Shown here: positions 17,927 through 26,378 of the stretch, piece by piece
Layout: every line of letters begins with the position of its first letter
Numbering within the stretch: position 1 is the stretch's first letter
NCBI GenBank assembly: GCA_035373905.1
Contig: DAOSOK010000022.1
Span: 1 to 64,000, forward strand
Origin: Candidatus Ozemobacteraceae bacterium
Lineage (GTDB): Bacteria; Muiribacteriota; Ozemobacteria; Ozemobacterales; Ozemobacteraceae
Reading direction: 5' to 3'
Length of the DNA stretch: 64,000 nucleotides
Notes under the pieces: generated by a model
The model's input: the letters and a program-made list of their open reading frames with translations, nothing else
Databases searched by the model: none
What the model was told of the DNA's origin: nothing
Position numbers and translations under genes: made by a program

Positions 17927-19750
17927 GTGAAGAAGTTTTTTGCCCTGTTGGCGTTGATCGTTTTTGTGAGCGGAACCGCATGTGCCGGTGAGATCGTTTT
18001 CCCCGATGCGATCGGAAGCGGACTGAAGGTCGTCTCCGACAAGATGGCGAGTGCGGACGAGATGACGATCCGCATGACCTGTTCCATCGACAAGATGACC
18101 TCTTGGGACGTCGAAACCCCCAAGGGAACGTTCACCGTTCTCCACGCCCCTGACTTCTACTTCGGCGGCGCATACGGCGCCCCCCAACTGCCGGTGCTCA
18201 CCAAGCTCGTCCAGATCCCGGTCGGGGCCGAGTTCAAGATCGATGTGAAGAGCTACGACACGACCGAGTATGACCTGGCGAAGTTCGGCATCACCAACAA
18301 GATTTTCCCCCGCCAGCCGTCCGCTCCGAAGGATGGCTCGCAGGTTCCGTTCGTGTATGAGAAGTCGGCCTACGTGTCGAAGGGTTTCGGCGGCATGCCG
18401 CTCACCTCGATCAAGGAAGTCGGCTTCCTGCGCCAGATGCGGCTCGTCCACGTCGCCGTCTCCCCGATCAAGTATGACCCGGTCGCCAACAAGATCGTGG
18501 TCTACAACAACGTCGATTTCGAGATCGTGCTGACCGGCGCCGACATGGCCAAAACCCGCGCGATGCACGCCGCGCTTTCGACCCCGGCGTTCGCCTGGGC
18601 GGAAGAGATGGTCGTCGTTCCCCAGGCTCTTCGTTTCGGCCGGAACACCGCGCCGCAGAGCTACGTGATCGTCACGGCCCCGATGTTCAAGGATGCCATC
18701 GCTCCGTTTGCGGCCTCGAAGGCCCAGAAGGGCTTCAAGGTCGACGTCGTCACGACCGACCAGTTCGGCACCGGCGCCGCGATCACCGAGAACCTCAAGA
18801 AGTATCTACACGACAGATACAACAACCCGACCGCCGACAACCCGGCCCCCAGCTACGTGCTGTTCGTCGGCGACCACGAGCAGATCCCGGCCTTCAAGGG
18901 CCAGACCGGCTCCCACATCACCGAGCTGTATTACGTCGCCGTCACCCCGGGCGACTTCCTGCCTGACATGCTGACCGGCCGCTTCTCGGCGCAGACGCTC
19001 GACCAGCTGATGCCGCAGATCGAGAAGACCATGGAATACGAGAAAGGGCAGTTCGCCGATCCGTCGTTCCTCGACGACGCGGTCCTGGTCGCCGGCTGGG
19101 ATGCGAGCTGGGCGAAGAGCCACGGCTGGCCGCACATCAACTATGCCGAGAAATACTACTTCAATGCCGAGCACGGCTTCCGAACCGTGAGTAAGTATCT
19201 GTCCGCCGGTTCCCAGCAGAATGTGGCCGCGATCCAGGCCGCCATCGCGAAGGGCGCCAGCTACGTGAACTACACGGCCCACGGCTCGTCGACCTCCTGG
19301 GCTGACCCGGGCATGTCGATCAGCGATATCAACAAGCTGGGCAACAAGGGCAAATACCCGTTCGTCATCGGCAACTGCTGCCTGACCAGCAAGTTCGAAG
19401 TCGCGACCTGCTTCGGCGAAGCCTGGCTGCGCGCCAAGGACGCCGGTGCCATCGGCTACGTCGGCGGCACGAACAGCACCTACTGGGACGAAGACATCTG
19501 GTGGGGCATCGGCCTGCACTCGATTGTGAAGCCGAACGAGCAGGGCGTTCCGCCGCTCAAGGAAAAGACCGGAATCGGCGCGATCGACACCCTGTTCCAG
19601 GGCGCCGGCGTGAGCAACGCCGCCTTCATGGTCGCCGGAAACCTGGCCGTCGAGGCCTCGACCTCCAGCCGCAAGCAGTATTACTGGGAAGTCTACCACC
19701 TCATGGGCGACCCGGCCCTCAAGACCTACATGGGCCAGCCCGGCAAGTAA
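17927..19750 (+). CDS. Secreted gingipain-type cysteine protease (peptidase C25)
   Basis: A 607-residue protein with a signal peptide (core FFALLALIVFVSG), a beta-rich propeptide of about 210 residues and a caspase-fold C25 catalytic domain. The catalytic dyad is visible as H452 in YTAHGS and C485 in GNCCLTSKF, followed by the CFGEAWL helix seen in gingipains. It ends right after the catalytic domain (HLMGDPAL) and has no Ig-like domain or type IX secretion tail, unlike Porphyromonas gingipains. The start is GTG at 17927, with AGAGGA 6 bases upstream. Arg or Lys specificity cannot be read from the sequence. It is monocistronic and followed by a terminator. Confidence 0.88.
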   Translation: MKKFFALLALIVFVSGTACAGEIVFPDAIGSGLKVVSDKMASADEMTIRMTCSIDKMTSWDVETPKGTFTVLHAPDFYFGGAYGAPQLPVLTKLVQIPVGAEFKIDVKSYDTTEYDLAKFGITNKIFPRQPSAPKDGSQVPFVYEKSAYVSKGFGGMPLTSIKEVGFLRQMRLVHVAVSPIKYDPVANKIVVYNNVDFEIVLTGADMAKTRAMHAALSTPAFAWAEEMVVVPQALRFGRNTAPQSYVIVTAPMFKDAIAPFAASKAQKGFKVDVVTTDQFGTGAAITENLKKYLHDRYNNPTADNPAPSYVLFVGDHEQIPAFKGQTGSHITELYYVAVTPGDFLPDMLTGRFSAQTLDQLMPQIEKTMEYEKGQFADPSFLDDAVLVAGWDASWAKSHGWPHINYAEKYYFNAEHGFRTVSKYLSAGSQQNVAAIQAAIAKGASYVNYTAHGSSTSWADPGMSISDINKLGNKGKYPFVIGNCCLTSKFEVATCFGEAWLRAKDAGAIGYVGGTNSTYWDEDIWWGIGLHSIVKPNEQGVPPLKEKTGIGAIDTLFQGAGVSNAAFMVAGNLAVEASTSSRKQYYWEVYHLMGDPALKTYMGQPGK

Positions 19751-19828
19751 GCCCCTTATCCTGAGGGCCGCCGGGGGTGATCCGCGCGGTTCTCGGCCCA
19801 GGCCCTGACAGGGTCTGAAAACGCAAAA

Positions 19829-19865
19829 AACGCAGGTTCTGAACCACCCGTTCGGAACCTGCGTT
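19829..19865 (+). terminator. Rho-independent-like terminator after the C25 protease gene
   Basis: An 11-bp stem (AACGCAGGTTC / GAACCTGCGTT) with a 15-base loop is followed by CGCTTTCT. Confidence 0.7.
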
Positions 19866-19887
19866 CGCTTTCTCCCATTCTTTCCCC

Positions 19888-19912
19888 GTAGGGACGGTTC
19901 GCGAACCGCCCC
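19888..19912. repeat. Palindromic element GTAGGGACGG...CCGCCCC
   Basis: The centre GGTTCGCGAACC is a perfect 12-bp palindrome inside GACGGTTCGCGAACCGCC. A related sequence, GGGGGCGGGTTTGAAAACCG, is at 60951-60970. They may be two copies of a second small palindromic repeat. Confidence 0.45.
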
Positions 19913-20088
19913 GCCATCGCACCGGCGAGAACCGGATCGAACATACAAGAACCAATCCGCAGGATTTCATTCGCGACATCCGCTTCATCTGCGTCATCTG
20001 CGGATCGGTCCTCGAAGTGAAACACACGTGCCAGGCGCCGAGGCGCTCCGCGGCACTGCATCGGATGGGCCTGGGGGGCGAAAGAAAA

Positions 20089-20119
20089 CCGGGCGCGGCT
20101 CTCGATGAGCCGCGCCCGG
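20089..20119 (-). terminator. Terminator of the EndoU gene
   Basis: A perfect 13-bp stem (CCGGGCGCGGCTC / GAGCCGCGCCCGG) with a TCGAT loop begins 17 bases after the stop on the minus strand and is followed there by TTTTCTTTC. Confidence 0.85.
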
Positions 20120-20136
20120 CGGTGATTCCTGGGCGA

Positions 20137-21201
20137 TCAGTGGACGGAGAGAGAACCCTCGCCGTAGAGGCCGCGGAGGCAGTCTTCCTCGAGGTCGAAA
20201 TACTCGGCGTTGAAGCCTTCGTTGTCGGAGGCGGTGTCGCCAGAGCCGCAGATCGGGTAGAGGCTGCGGATGGTATTGCCGAAGGTATACAACTGCCAGG
20301 TGTAGGCGTGGCCGTTGATGTTGGCGTCGAACTGGATCGCGGAGGGGGCGTTGCCGCCGTTGCGGCGCGACGTCTCGATCGCGATGTGACCGAGGGCGAG
20401 AAGCGCCTGGGCGGAGTTGCCGATGGTGAAGCCGCCCTTGCTCTTCTTCAGGACCGGGAGGGGGCCGCTGCCGTCGGGGTCCCAGGTGAAGCGGCCGGTG
20501 TAGATGCCCGTGTCGTTCGCGTGGTCGATGCTGCCCTGGATCTTCGCGCGGCCGGCCAGATCGTCGTCATAGAACTTGTACCACCAGTGGTAGCCGCTCA
20601 CCGAGGTGCTCTTCATCTCGCCGCAGATCACGTGCTCGAACCCGGCGCCGGCCCCGAACCAGTTCTCCTTCAGGTCTTCCATCGTGGTCTTCGTGACCTT
20701 CAGGGCATGCTGGATGATCGGGTCGTTCTCGATCAGCGAAAGATATTCGTTGATTTCCTTCGAGTTCTTCTTCAACTCGGGCGTGCCGACCTTGGGATCG
20801 AAGCGGGCGGCCAGCTTGACCGCCGCCTGGTAGCTTCGGGGAAACTCGCCGGCGAATGTCATGAACAGATGCTTCTTGCCGTCGAATGTAATCCCGGAAA
20901 CGGCGTCGCGGTCGAGTTTCGCGAGCCCGGTGCATGCCTTGGAAATGGCCGCCGAGAGGCCGGAGCCGTCCTGGTTGCCGCCGCGCTGGCTGCGGGCGCG
21001 GGAAAGCGCGATCCCGAATTCGCGGCTGTCGCCGATGAGACCCGCGGAAATGCTTTTCTGGAGAGTCTGGCGAAGTTGGGGGTCCTCGATAGAGGCCAGC
21101 AGTGCCGCCCAGTCAGGCGACTCTTCCGCCCACGAGGGGGAAAAGCCCAGCAAAAGAACTGTCACCACAAGAGCCGTCACTCGTCCAACCGTCGTATTCA
21201 C
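20137..21201 (-). CDS. Secreted EndoU-family (XendoU-like) endoribonuclease
   Basis: A 354-residue protein with a signal peptide (core ALVVTVLLLGF, cleavage after SWA). The mature region matches the XendoU pattern: GFEHVICGE (H190), VSGYHWWYKFY (H205) and a lysine-containing strand before GGFTIGNS (K252, K253 or K255), which together would form the His-His-Lys site of EndoU RNases. Such enzymes cut RNA at uridines, leaving 2',3'-cyclic phosphate. Bacterial EndoU domains are usually short toxin tips; this is a long eukaryote-like form on its own. The start is GTG with GGAG 7 bases upstream. No immunity gene adjoins it, and export may make one unnecessary. The target is unknown; nucleic-acid scavenging or attack on neighbours are guesses. 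Confidence 0.8.
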   Translation of the reverse strand: MNTTVGRVTALVVTVLLLGFSPSWAEESPDWAALLASIEDPQLRQTLQKSISAGLIGDSREFGIALSRARSQRGGNQDGSGLSAAISKACTGLAKLDRDAVSGITFDGKKHLFMTFAGEFPRSYQAAVKLAARFDPKVGTPELKKNSKEINEYLSLIENDPIIQHALKVTKTTMEDLKENWFGAGAGFEHVICGEMKSTSVSGYHWWYKFYDDDLAGRAKIQGSIDHANDTGIYTGRFTWDPDGSGPLPVLKKSKGGFTIGNSAQALLALGHIAIETSRRNGGNAPSAIQFDANINGHAYTWQLYTFGNTIRSLYPICGSGDTASDNEGFNAEYFDLEEDCLRGLYGEGSLSVH

Positions 21202-21438
21202 GCTTATTCTCCATTCTCAGATACGGGCGGAAACTGGCGATACAAAGGGCTACCAATATACGCAACTCTTCTGCCAGATTTGACTGAACCAATGAAAAGA
21301 GCGTGCAGAGCGAAGAAGGCCGCAAATGCCTTGCCGGATGCCGGACAAACTGCCCGTTTTCCGTCACCTGGGTCGGCGAAAAACCGGCACGCCGTCCCAG
21401 GAAAGAGGGGGCCTGAGGTCGGCTGAAAAACGTGCGGG

Positions 21439-22011
21439 TCAGAAGCCGAGGTCGGAAGCGACGGATTGCATGGCTTCGACGGCGAGGGCGGCGAACTCGT
21501 TCAGCGGAATCCCGATCTTTTCGCATTCGCGGATGATCTCGCGGTCGACCGACGCCGCGAACGCCTTTTCCTTCATGCGCTTGACAATCGAGGATGGCTT
21601 GACGCTGCTCAGTTTCTTGTCGGGATACACCAGGGTCGTGGCGGTGACGAGGCCCGTGATCGTTTCGCCTGCTGCGAGGGCATGATGAAACCGCTTCGTG
21701 CGGGTCTCGCCGTGGGCCCGCTCGTTGTGCATCCGGATGGCGTCGATGATGTCGGGGGACACTCCCGCCTGCGCGAGAAGTTCGACCGATTTCAGGCCAT
21801 GGACCGAAAGATCGGCGTTCGTGATCTCGACGTCGAGATCGTGCAGGAGGCCGGCCAGGCCCCACACCTGTTCGTTTTCGCCCAGTCGGCGTGCCAGAGC
21901 TTTTAGCACCGCCTCGGACGCAAGGCAATGGCGGATCATGTTCTCGTTTTTGACGTGGGTGTGCAACAGCTCCAGGGCTTTTTCCCTGGTGATTCCGGCA
22001 GCGCTCTCCAT
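21439..22011 (-). CDS. HD-domain protein (predicted metal-dependent phosphohydrolase)
   Basis: A 190-residue HD-superfamily protein. The conserved residues appear in order: H of MIRHC, HD of LLHDLDVE, a later H in VHGLKS and a distal helix with EMH-like AIRMHNE. Stand-alone small HD proteins usually hydrolyse nucleotides or phosphoesters; the substrate is unknown. The ATG at 22011 has AGGAGA upstream; the frame extending to 22203 is only read-through into REP copy D and is rejected. It is separated from the upstream sulfate-transporter-like gene by 230 bp containing an AT island and the repeat, so it is probably transcribed separately. Confidence 0.82.
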   Translation of the reverse strand: MESAAGITREKALELLHTHVKNENMIRHCLASEAVLKALARRLGENEQVWGLAGLLHDLDVEITNADLSVHGLKSVELLAQAGVSPDIIDAIRMHNERAHGETRTKRFHHALAAGETITGLVTATTLVYPDKKLSSVKPSSIVKRMKEKAFAASVDREIIRECEKIGIPLNEFAALAVEAMQSVASDLGF

Positions 22012-22098
22012 CGTGTTTCTCCTGTTCTCTCGGCGTGATGATGCAAACGTAAGCTCGAGCATCGACGGTGTCAAGGGCCGCAGCGGTCTATCGAGCGT

Positions 22099-22211
22099 TG
22101 TGGATGAATTCCCCATCGTTCGCCCTGAGCCTGTCGAAGGGCGAGAGTTCTCATGCTTCGGCAGAATCTGCACGAACGGGAACGCGAAATCGGCTTTTGT
22201 CATGCGGAAAG
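22099..22211 (+). repeat. REP-like interspersed repeat, copy D
   Basis: Core GCCCTGAGCCTGTCGAAGGGC faces TGCTTCGGCAGAATCTGCAC. The right tail (GGGAACGCGAAATCGGC) aligns with those of copies B and C. An AT island (22215-22239) abuts it. Confidence 0.7.
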
Positions 22212-22241
22212 CGGAAAAAATACAAATATAAATATATATCG

Positions 22242-24449
22242 TCAGCGTTCTTCGAGACTCTCCAGTTCGATGTCGGTCTGGCGGAGTCGCTCGGCGATGA
22301 CGAGGGCGAGCCGGGCGAACACTTTCACGCCGACCAGGGACGAGGAGCGTACGAGTTCGTCGAATCGCTTCCGCGAGAGGATGAGCAGGTTCGTGGCTTC
22401 CCGGGCGATCGCATCTGCGGAGCGGGGGCGATGGTCGAGGAAGGAGAGTTCCCCGACGTAACTGCCGCGCCCGATATCGGCGAGATGATGGATTTTCCCG
22501 CCCTCGAGAGGCAGAAGGACGCTGATGCGGCCTCTCCGGACCAGGAAAAGTTCGTCGCCCGTGTCTCCCTTGGAGAACAGCCGGTCTCCGGCGGCCAGCG
22601 TGACTTCCCGCATGCAGGATTCGAGCGCCCCGAGGGAATCGGCGTCGAATTCCCTGAAGAGATCGAAATGTTCGACGGGGAGCGGACTTTCCTCCGTCTG
22701 CGGCCTCACTCCGCAGTCTTCGAGCAGGCGCGATTCGATCCAGGCGAGGGCGTCGTTGCGGGTTTCAAATACCGTGATTCCGTCGGACTGCTGGATGACG
22801 CCCAGCTGGCCGAGGTATTCCTCGAAGTTCCGCTGGTTGTGCAGGCCGGAAGGCATCCCGCTGAACAGCAGGCGGCCGTCGCGCTCCCTCAGCCGGCCAT
22901 CCATCAGTTGGAGGAGATGGGCGGCGGTGTAGTCCATCGACAGGACGTGACGCATGTCCAGGAGGAGGTAACGCCGCGTGCGCAGGTCGGGCTCGAGCTG
23001 GGAATACAGCTGGTCCGTGGTGCCGAAGAACAGATTCCCCTGCAGTTGGCAGAAGATGCCCTGGCCTCCGTGCTTCTGGAGCAGTTCACGCTCCAGGGCC
23101 GGCCGTCGGGTCTTCGAGGAGACCTCGTTGAGATACAGTTTCCGGCGGATCACGTTTCCCTTGATCTGGTCGCGGATGAAGAGCAGGATCGAGAGTCCTA
23201 TTCCGACGCCGGAGGCCGCGATCAAATCGACGGTCAGAGCGGTGACGACGACGGCGGCGATGACGGCGAAATCCTGGCGGCCGGCCGGAGTGGCCAGGAG
23301 ATGAAATATACTTTTATCTATCATTCTCCATGCCACGACCAGAAGAATGCCGGCGAGTGCTCCGACGGGGACCCAGGCGATCAGCTTCGACAGCGCCAGC
23401 AGGGCGAACACCACGGCGAAGCCTTCGAAGACGGCCGACCGCCAGGACTGGCCGCCGCTGGAGAGGTTGACCAACGTCGGGCCCATGGTTCCCGCTCCCG
23501 CCATGCCGCCGGCCAGAAAGGCTGTGACGTTGCCGGCGCCCTGGGCGATGAGCTCCCGGTCGGAGTCGTGGCGGTTCCGGGTCAGGGTGTCGAGAACGAC
23601 GCAGGTCTTGAGCGTGTCGATCGACAACAGGATGGAGAGCGTCAGGGACGGCACGAGAACAAGCCGGAGAAGCCCGACGTCGAGGGAAAACAACGAGCCT
23701 GCGCGGCCGGCGACCGCCTCGAAGAACGATCCCGAGGCCTGGATCTGCCCGATGATCAGCGCGTTCCCGTCGAGGCGGAGGAGCGATGGATTGAGGATGG
23801 CGATGCCGAAATAGGCGATCACGCCTGCGGCCAGGCCCATGACCGGCGCCGGGACATGTTTCGTGAGGCGAGGGGCGACGACCATGAAGATCATCGAGGT
23901 GATGCCGACCGCCAGTCCGGGCCACTTCCAAAGATCGGGGGCGAGCAACCCGTCCCGCAGGGCGGTTCCCTCGGGAAGTCCGAAGAGCCTGGAGAGCTGG
24001 CCGAGGATGATCAGGAGGCCGACGCCGGACAGGTAGCCGGTCACCACGGGATACGGAATGAACTTGATCAGCCGGCCGCATCCGGCCAGCCCGTAAAAGA
24101 TCTGCAGCAAGCCCGACGCGAGCACGACCAGGCCGAGAACGGCGGCGATCGCCTCAGGCGAAAGCTGATGGCCGTTGGTGCCCGAGAGAAGCTCGGCCGT
24201 CACGGCGGCAAGAACGGCGGCGGCGGGCGCGCAGGGAGCGGAAATCAGCGGCCCGTTCCGGCCGACGAACGGCGCGACGATGCCGACGGCGGCTGCCCCG
24301 AGGATGCCGATCATTGCCCCCTGGGCCACGAACGACGGGCCGAACGCAGAGTAGACCAGCACCCCGAAGGCGATCGACGACGGGAGGGCGACCAGCATCG
24401 CCGCCAGGCCTCCCCAGATATCCCCCATCGGCGACGAGGTATCCCTCAT
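22242..24449 (-). CDS. SulP-family anion transporter fused to STAS and cNMP-binding domains
   Basis: A 735-residue inner-membrane protein. Residues 1-430 are a SulP (SLC26-type) transporter of 10-14 helices with the typical start (GGLAAMLVALPSSIAFGV) and GNVTAFLAGGMAGAGTMG. Residues 460-570 form a STAS domain (LLLDMRHVLSMDYTAA). Residues 600-715 form a cyclic-nucleotide-binding domain with GELSFLDHRPRSADA, keeping the glycine, glutamate and arginine of the phosphate cassette. It probably moves sulfate, bicarbonate or another small anion under cyclic-nucleotide control. Its ATG overlaps the TAA of the preceding lactamase-fold gene by one base, so they are coupled. A tight AT island at 23303-23326 falls in the last transporter helices and uses ATA twice. 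Confidence 0.88.
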   Translation of the reverse strand: MRDTSSPMGDIWGGLAAMLVALPSSIAFGVLVYSAFGPSFVAQGAMIGILGAAAVGIVAPFVGRNGPLISAPCAPAAAVLAAVTAELLSGTNGHQLSPEAIAAVLGLVVLASGLLQIFYGLAGCGRLIKFIPYPVVTGYLSGVGLLIILGQLSRLFGLPEGTALRDGLLAPDLWKWPGLAVGITSMIFMVVAPRLTKHVPAPVMGLAAGVIAYFGIAILNPSLLRLDGNALIIGQIQASGSFFEAVAGRAGSLFSLDVGLLRLVLVPSLTLSILLSIDTLKTCVVLDTLTRNRHDSDRELIAQGAGNVTAFLAGGMAGAGTMGPTLVNLSSGGQSWRSAVFEGFAVVFALLALSKLIAWVPVGALAGILLVVAWRMIDKSIFHLLATPAGRQDFAVIAAVVVTALTVDLIAASGVGIGLSILLFIRDQIKGNVIRRKLYLNEVSSKTRRPALERELLQKHGGQGIFCQLQGNLFFGTTDQLYSQLEPDLRTRRYLLLDMRHVLSMDYTAAHLLQLMDGRLRERDGRLLFSGMPSGLHNQRNFEEYLGQLGVIQQSDGITVFETRNDALAWIESRLLEDCGVRPQTEESPLPVEHFDLFREFDADSLGALESCMREVTLAAGDRLFSKGDTGDELFLVRRGRISVLLPLEGGKIHHLADIGRGSYVGELSFLDHRPRSADAIAREATNLLILSRKRFDELVRSSSLVGVKVFARLALVIAERLRQTDIELESLEER

Positions 24450-25204
24450 TACCTCATCGACCTGATGCGGACCTCGATTTCGGGCATGTCCGCGAGCAGA
24501 GCCGTCAGCCGGGCGGGGTCGGTGTCGCCGTAATGGTAGGGATAGAGAATCCGCGGTTTGAAGGAGCGGGCCGCATCGGCGACCATCTCCGGCGTCATGG
24601 TATACGGCAGGTTCATGGGCAGGAATGCGACGTCGATCTTTTTCAACGCCTTCATCTCAGGCGTGTTTTCGGTGTCCCCGGCCACGTAGACCCGGGTTTC
24701 GCCGAAGGTCAGGACGTAGCCGTTTCCCTCGCCCTTCGGATGGAAGGGGCGGCCGTTGTCGCGCGCATGGACGACGTTGTAGGCGGGGACGGCCTCGATC
24801 GTGAACCCGTGGTCGGTGTTTGTGTCGCCGTTGTTCATGACGGTGCCGCCGGGCAGCTCGGCGACGCAGGCTTTCGGGCAGATGATGGCCGTCATGGGGG
24901 TCCGGATTGCCGAGATCGCCTTCGCGTCGAGATGGTCGGCGTGACCGTGCGTGACGAGGATGAGATCGGCCTTGGGCAGTGTGGAGTAGTCCGCGAGAGA
25001 ACTATAAGGATCGATATGTATCGTTTTTCCGGCAAAACGAAGCATCAGGGTGCCGTGGCCGACGAAGGTGATGTCGAGACTGCCGGCCGACGTCACGAGC
25101 GTGTCGGATGCCGGGGTTGCCGGCGAAACTGCCTGAGCCATGGCGGACACGTCGAGGCAGAATGTCGTTGCGAGCAGGGCGATCAGAAGAATACGTGACG
25201 GCAT
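24449..25204 (-). CDS. Exported metallo-beta-lactamase-fold hydrolase (UlaG/L-ascorbate-lactonase-like)
   Basis: A 251-residue metallo-hydrolase with a signal peptide (core LLIALLATTFCLDVSA). The zinc motif THGHADHLD, a later GDTE metal-bridging aspartate and the final PYHYGDTD histidine are all present, as in the UlaG-like branch that lacks typical beta-lactamase activity. The substrate is unknown. GGGAGGATT precedes the ATG. It lies 63 bp after the DUF5610 gene and overlaps the SulP gene by one base, so the three probably form an operon. An AT island at 25001-25024 covers the HIDPYSS codons. Confidence 0.85.
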   Translation of the reverse strand: MPSRILLIALLATTFCLDVSAMAQAVSPATPASDTLVTSAGSLDITFVGHGTLMLRFAGKTIHIDPYSSLADYSTLPKADLILVTHGHADHLDAKAISAIRTPMTAIICPKACVAELPGGTVMNNGDTNTDHGFTIEAVPAYNVVHARDNGRPFHPKGEGNGYVLTFGETRVYVAGDTENTPEMKALKKIDVAFLPMNLPYTMTPEMVADAARSFKPRILYPYHYGDTDPARLTALLADMPEIEVRIRSMR

Positions 25205-25267
25205 ACAATCCTCCCGTAGAGGCGGAATTTCTTCCGGAGCGTCTCTCCGACGCTCCGAATCGCAGGG

Positions 25268-26107
25268 TCAGCCCTTGGTGGAGATCGTGGGTGAGTCGGG
25301 CGACGAGGGTTTCAGATCGCCGCTCGCGGTATAGTTGACGGTATTTCCGGAGCCGGCGCGTCTGAGCGATCCGACTTGAAGGGACATCTCCTGACGGTAG
25401 GCGACGATTTTTTCCATGACGCCGCCTGCCGCGAGTTTCTCGGGAGCGATGCCGTTGGTCACGAACTCCTCGAGCCCGGAAAAAACCAGTGAGTGGGTCC
25501 GGCCGATGCCGGCTTCGATCTCCTCCGGCAGGTTCCCGAGAATGCCTCTGGCCTGGGCGAACCCCGCTTCAATGGCGCTCCCTATAAAATCGGCGAACTT
25601 CCTGCGACCGGATTCGACGTTCCCTTCTGCCTGGCCCATGCTGCTGAGCCCGAAAAAACTGAGGGCCACGTCCAGAATACGCTCTGCGGTTCGCTCGGGG
25701 GAAAAATACTCCTGAAGCTGGGTGAGGGCGTCTTTCTCCGCCTGTTCCGCCGGTTCCTTCGCTTCCCCGGTTTCACTCCGGTTTTCGGGATCGGGGCCGA
25801 TCTCGCGGCCGGAGACCTTTTGAAGAAACTCGTAACTTCCCTTGATCGAAAACGTTTCCTGCGACGTGACCGCGCCCTCGGCGGTGTTGAGCGACCTGAT
25901 GACCTGGTAGCTCAACTCGAACTGGGATTTCGCCCATTGGAGCTTCCTGCGTGAATCGTCAGACAGCTGCAACTGATCGGCATTCAGGCCGCTCAGAAGC
26001 GCCGACAGGCTCGCGGGGGCCTTCTTCCCTGTCGGTTTCCCCGCATCCAGCGACGAAAGAAGCGTTGCAGCGTTCTGAAGGGATGTGCCCTCGATCTTCT
26101 CACTCAT
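25268..26107 (-). CDS. DUF5610-type protein
   Basis: A 279-residue, mostly helical protein without a signal peptide. The central region (FSPERTAERILDVALSFFG, FIGSAIEAGFAQA, then IGRTHSLVFSGLEEF) matches my memory of the DUF5610 domain, whose function is unknown. A low-complexity acidic linker (residues 105-130) separates it from a helical N-terminus. AGGAGG precedes the ATG at 26107, and a TATAAT box lies at 26137-26142, so it starts the operon that continues into the lactamase-fold and SulP genes. Confidence 0.65.
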   Translation of the reverse strand: MSEKIEGTSLQNAATLLSSLDAGKPTGKKAPASLSALLSGLNADQLQLSDDSRRKLQWAKSQFELSYQVIRSLNTAEGAVTSQETFSIKGSYEFLQKVSGREIGPDPENRSETGEAKEPAEQAEKDALTQLQEYFSPERTAERILDVALSFFGLSSMGQAEGNVESGRRKFADFIGSAIEAGFAQARGILGNLPEEIEAGIGRTHSLVFSGLEEFVTNGIAPEKLAAGGVMEKIVAYRQEMSLQVGSLRRAGSGNTVNYTASGDLKPSSPDSPTISTKG

Positions 26108-26136
26108 GGATCCTCCTCCTGTAACTCTCTCCGGCT

Positions 26137-26142
26137 ATTATA
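26137..26142 (-). promoter_or_regulatory. Putative -10 box of the DUF5610-MBL-SulP operon
   Basis: A perfect TATAAT on the minus strand lies about 30 bases before the ATG. No convincing -35 box is seen. Confidence 0.45.
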
Positions 26143-26291
26143 CACCCTCCGGAAACATGCCACACTGGGGCAATTTCTGGGGTTCGCGCCTCGCGTCCGT
26201 CACGGCGTCTTCAAGGGCGTTTCGGGAAACGCTCCGACGCTGGCGCATATCATCCAATGTCGGCGGACGATGCGTGACGGGGAAAAATACG

Positions 26292-26300
26292 TGGTAGAAT
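26292..26300 (+). promoter_or_regulatory. Extended -10 promoter TGGTAGAAT
   Basis: Identical to the box at 7360-7368, 79 bases before the acid phosphatase start. Confidence 0.55.
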
Positions 26301-26378
26301 CGCGACGTTCACCGTGGGGCGATCTATTGCCGGTTTCGAAAAAAACATCGAAACAACTCAGAAGCCGAGAGGTGCATC

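Larger units (their letters stand above)
19751..20136. other. 386-bp convergent intergenic region
   Basis: It holds two terminators (listed separately), a palindromic repeat and a low-complexity stretch near 19965-20003 with repeated ATCTGCG / ATCCGC words. No gene is supported. Confidence 0.6.

Noticed and set aside
19951..20020. Repeated ATCTGCG words as a CRISPR-like or tandem array
   Set aside because: The words are short, irregular and without spacers; only a low-complexity intergenic stretch is supported.
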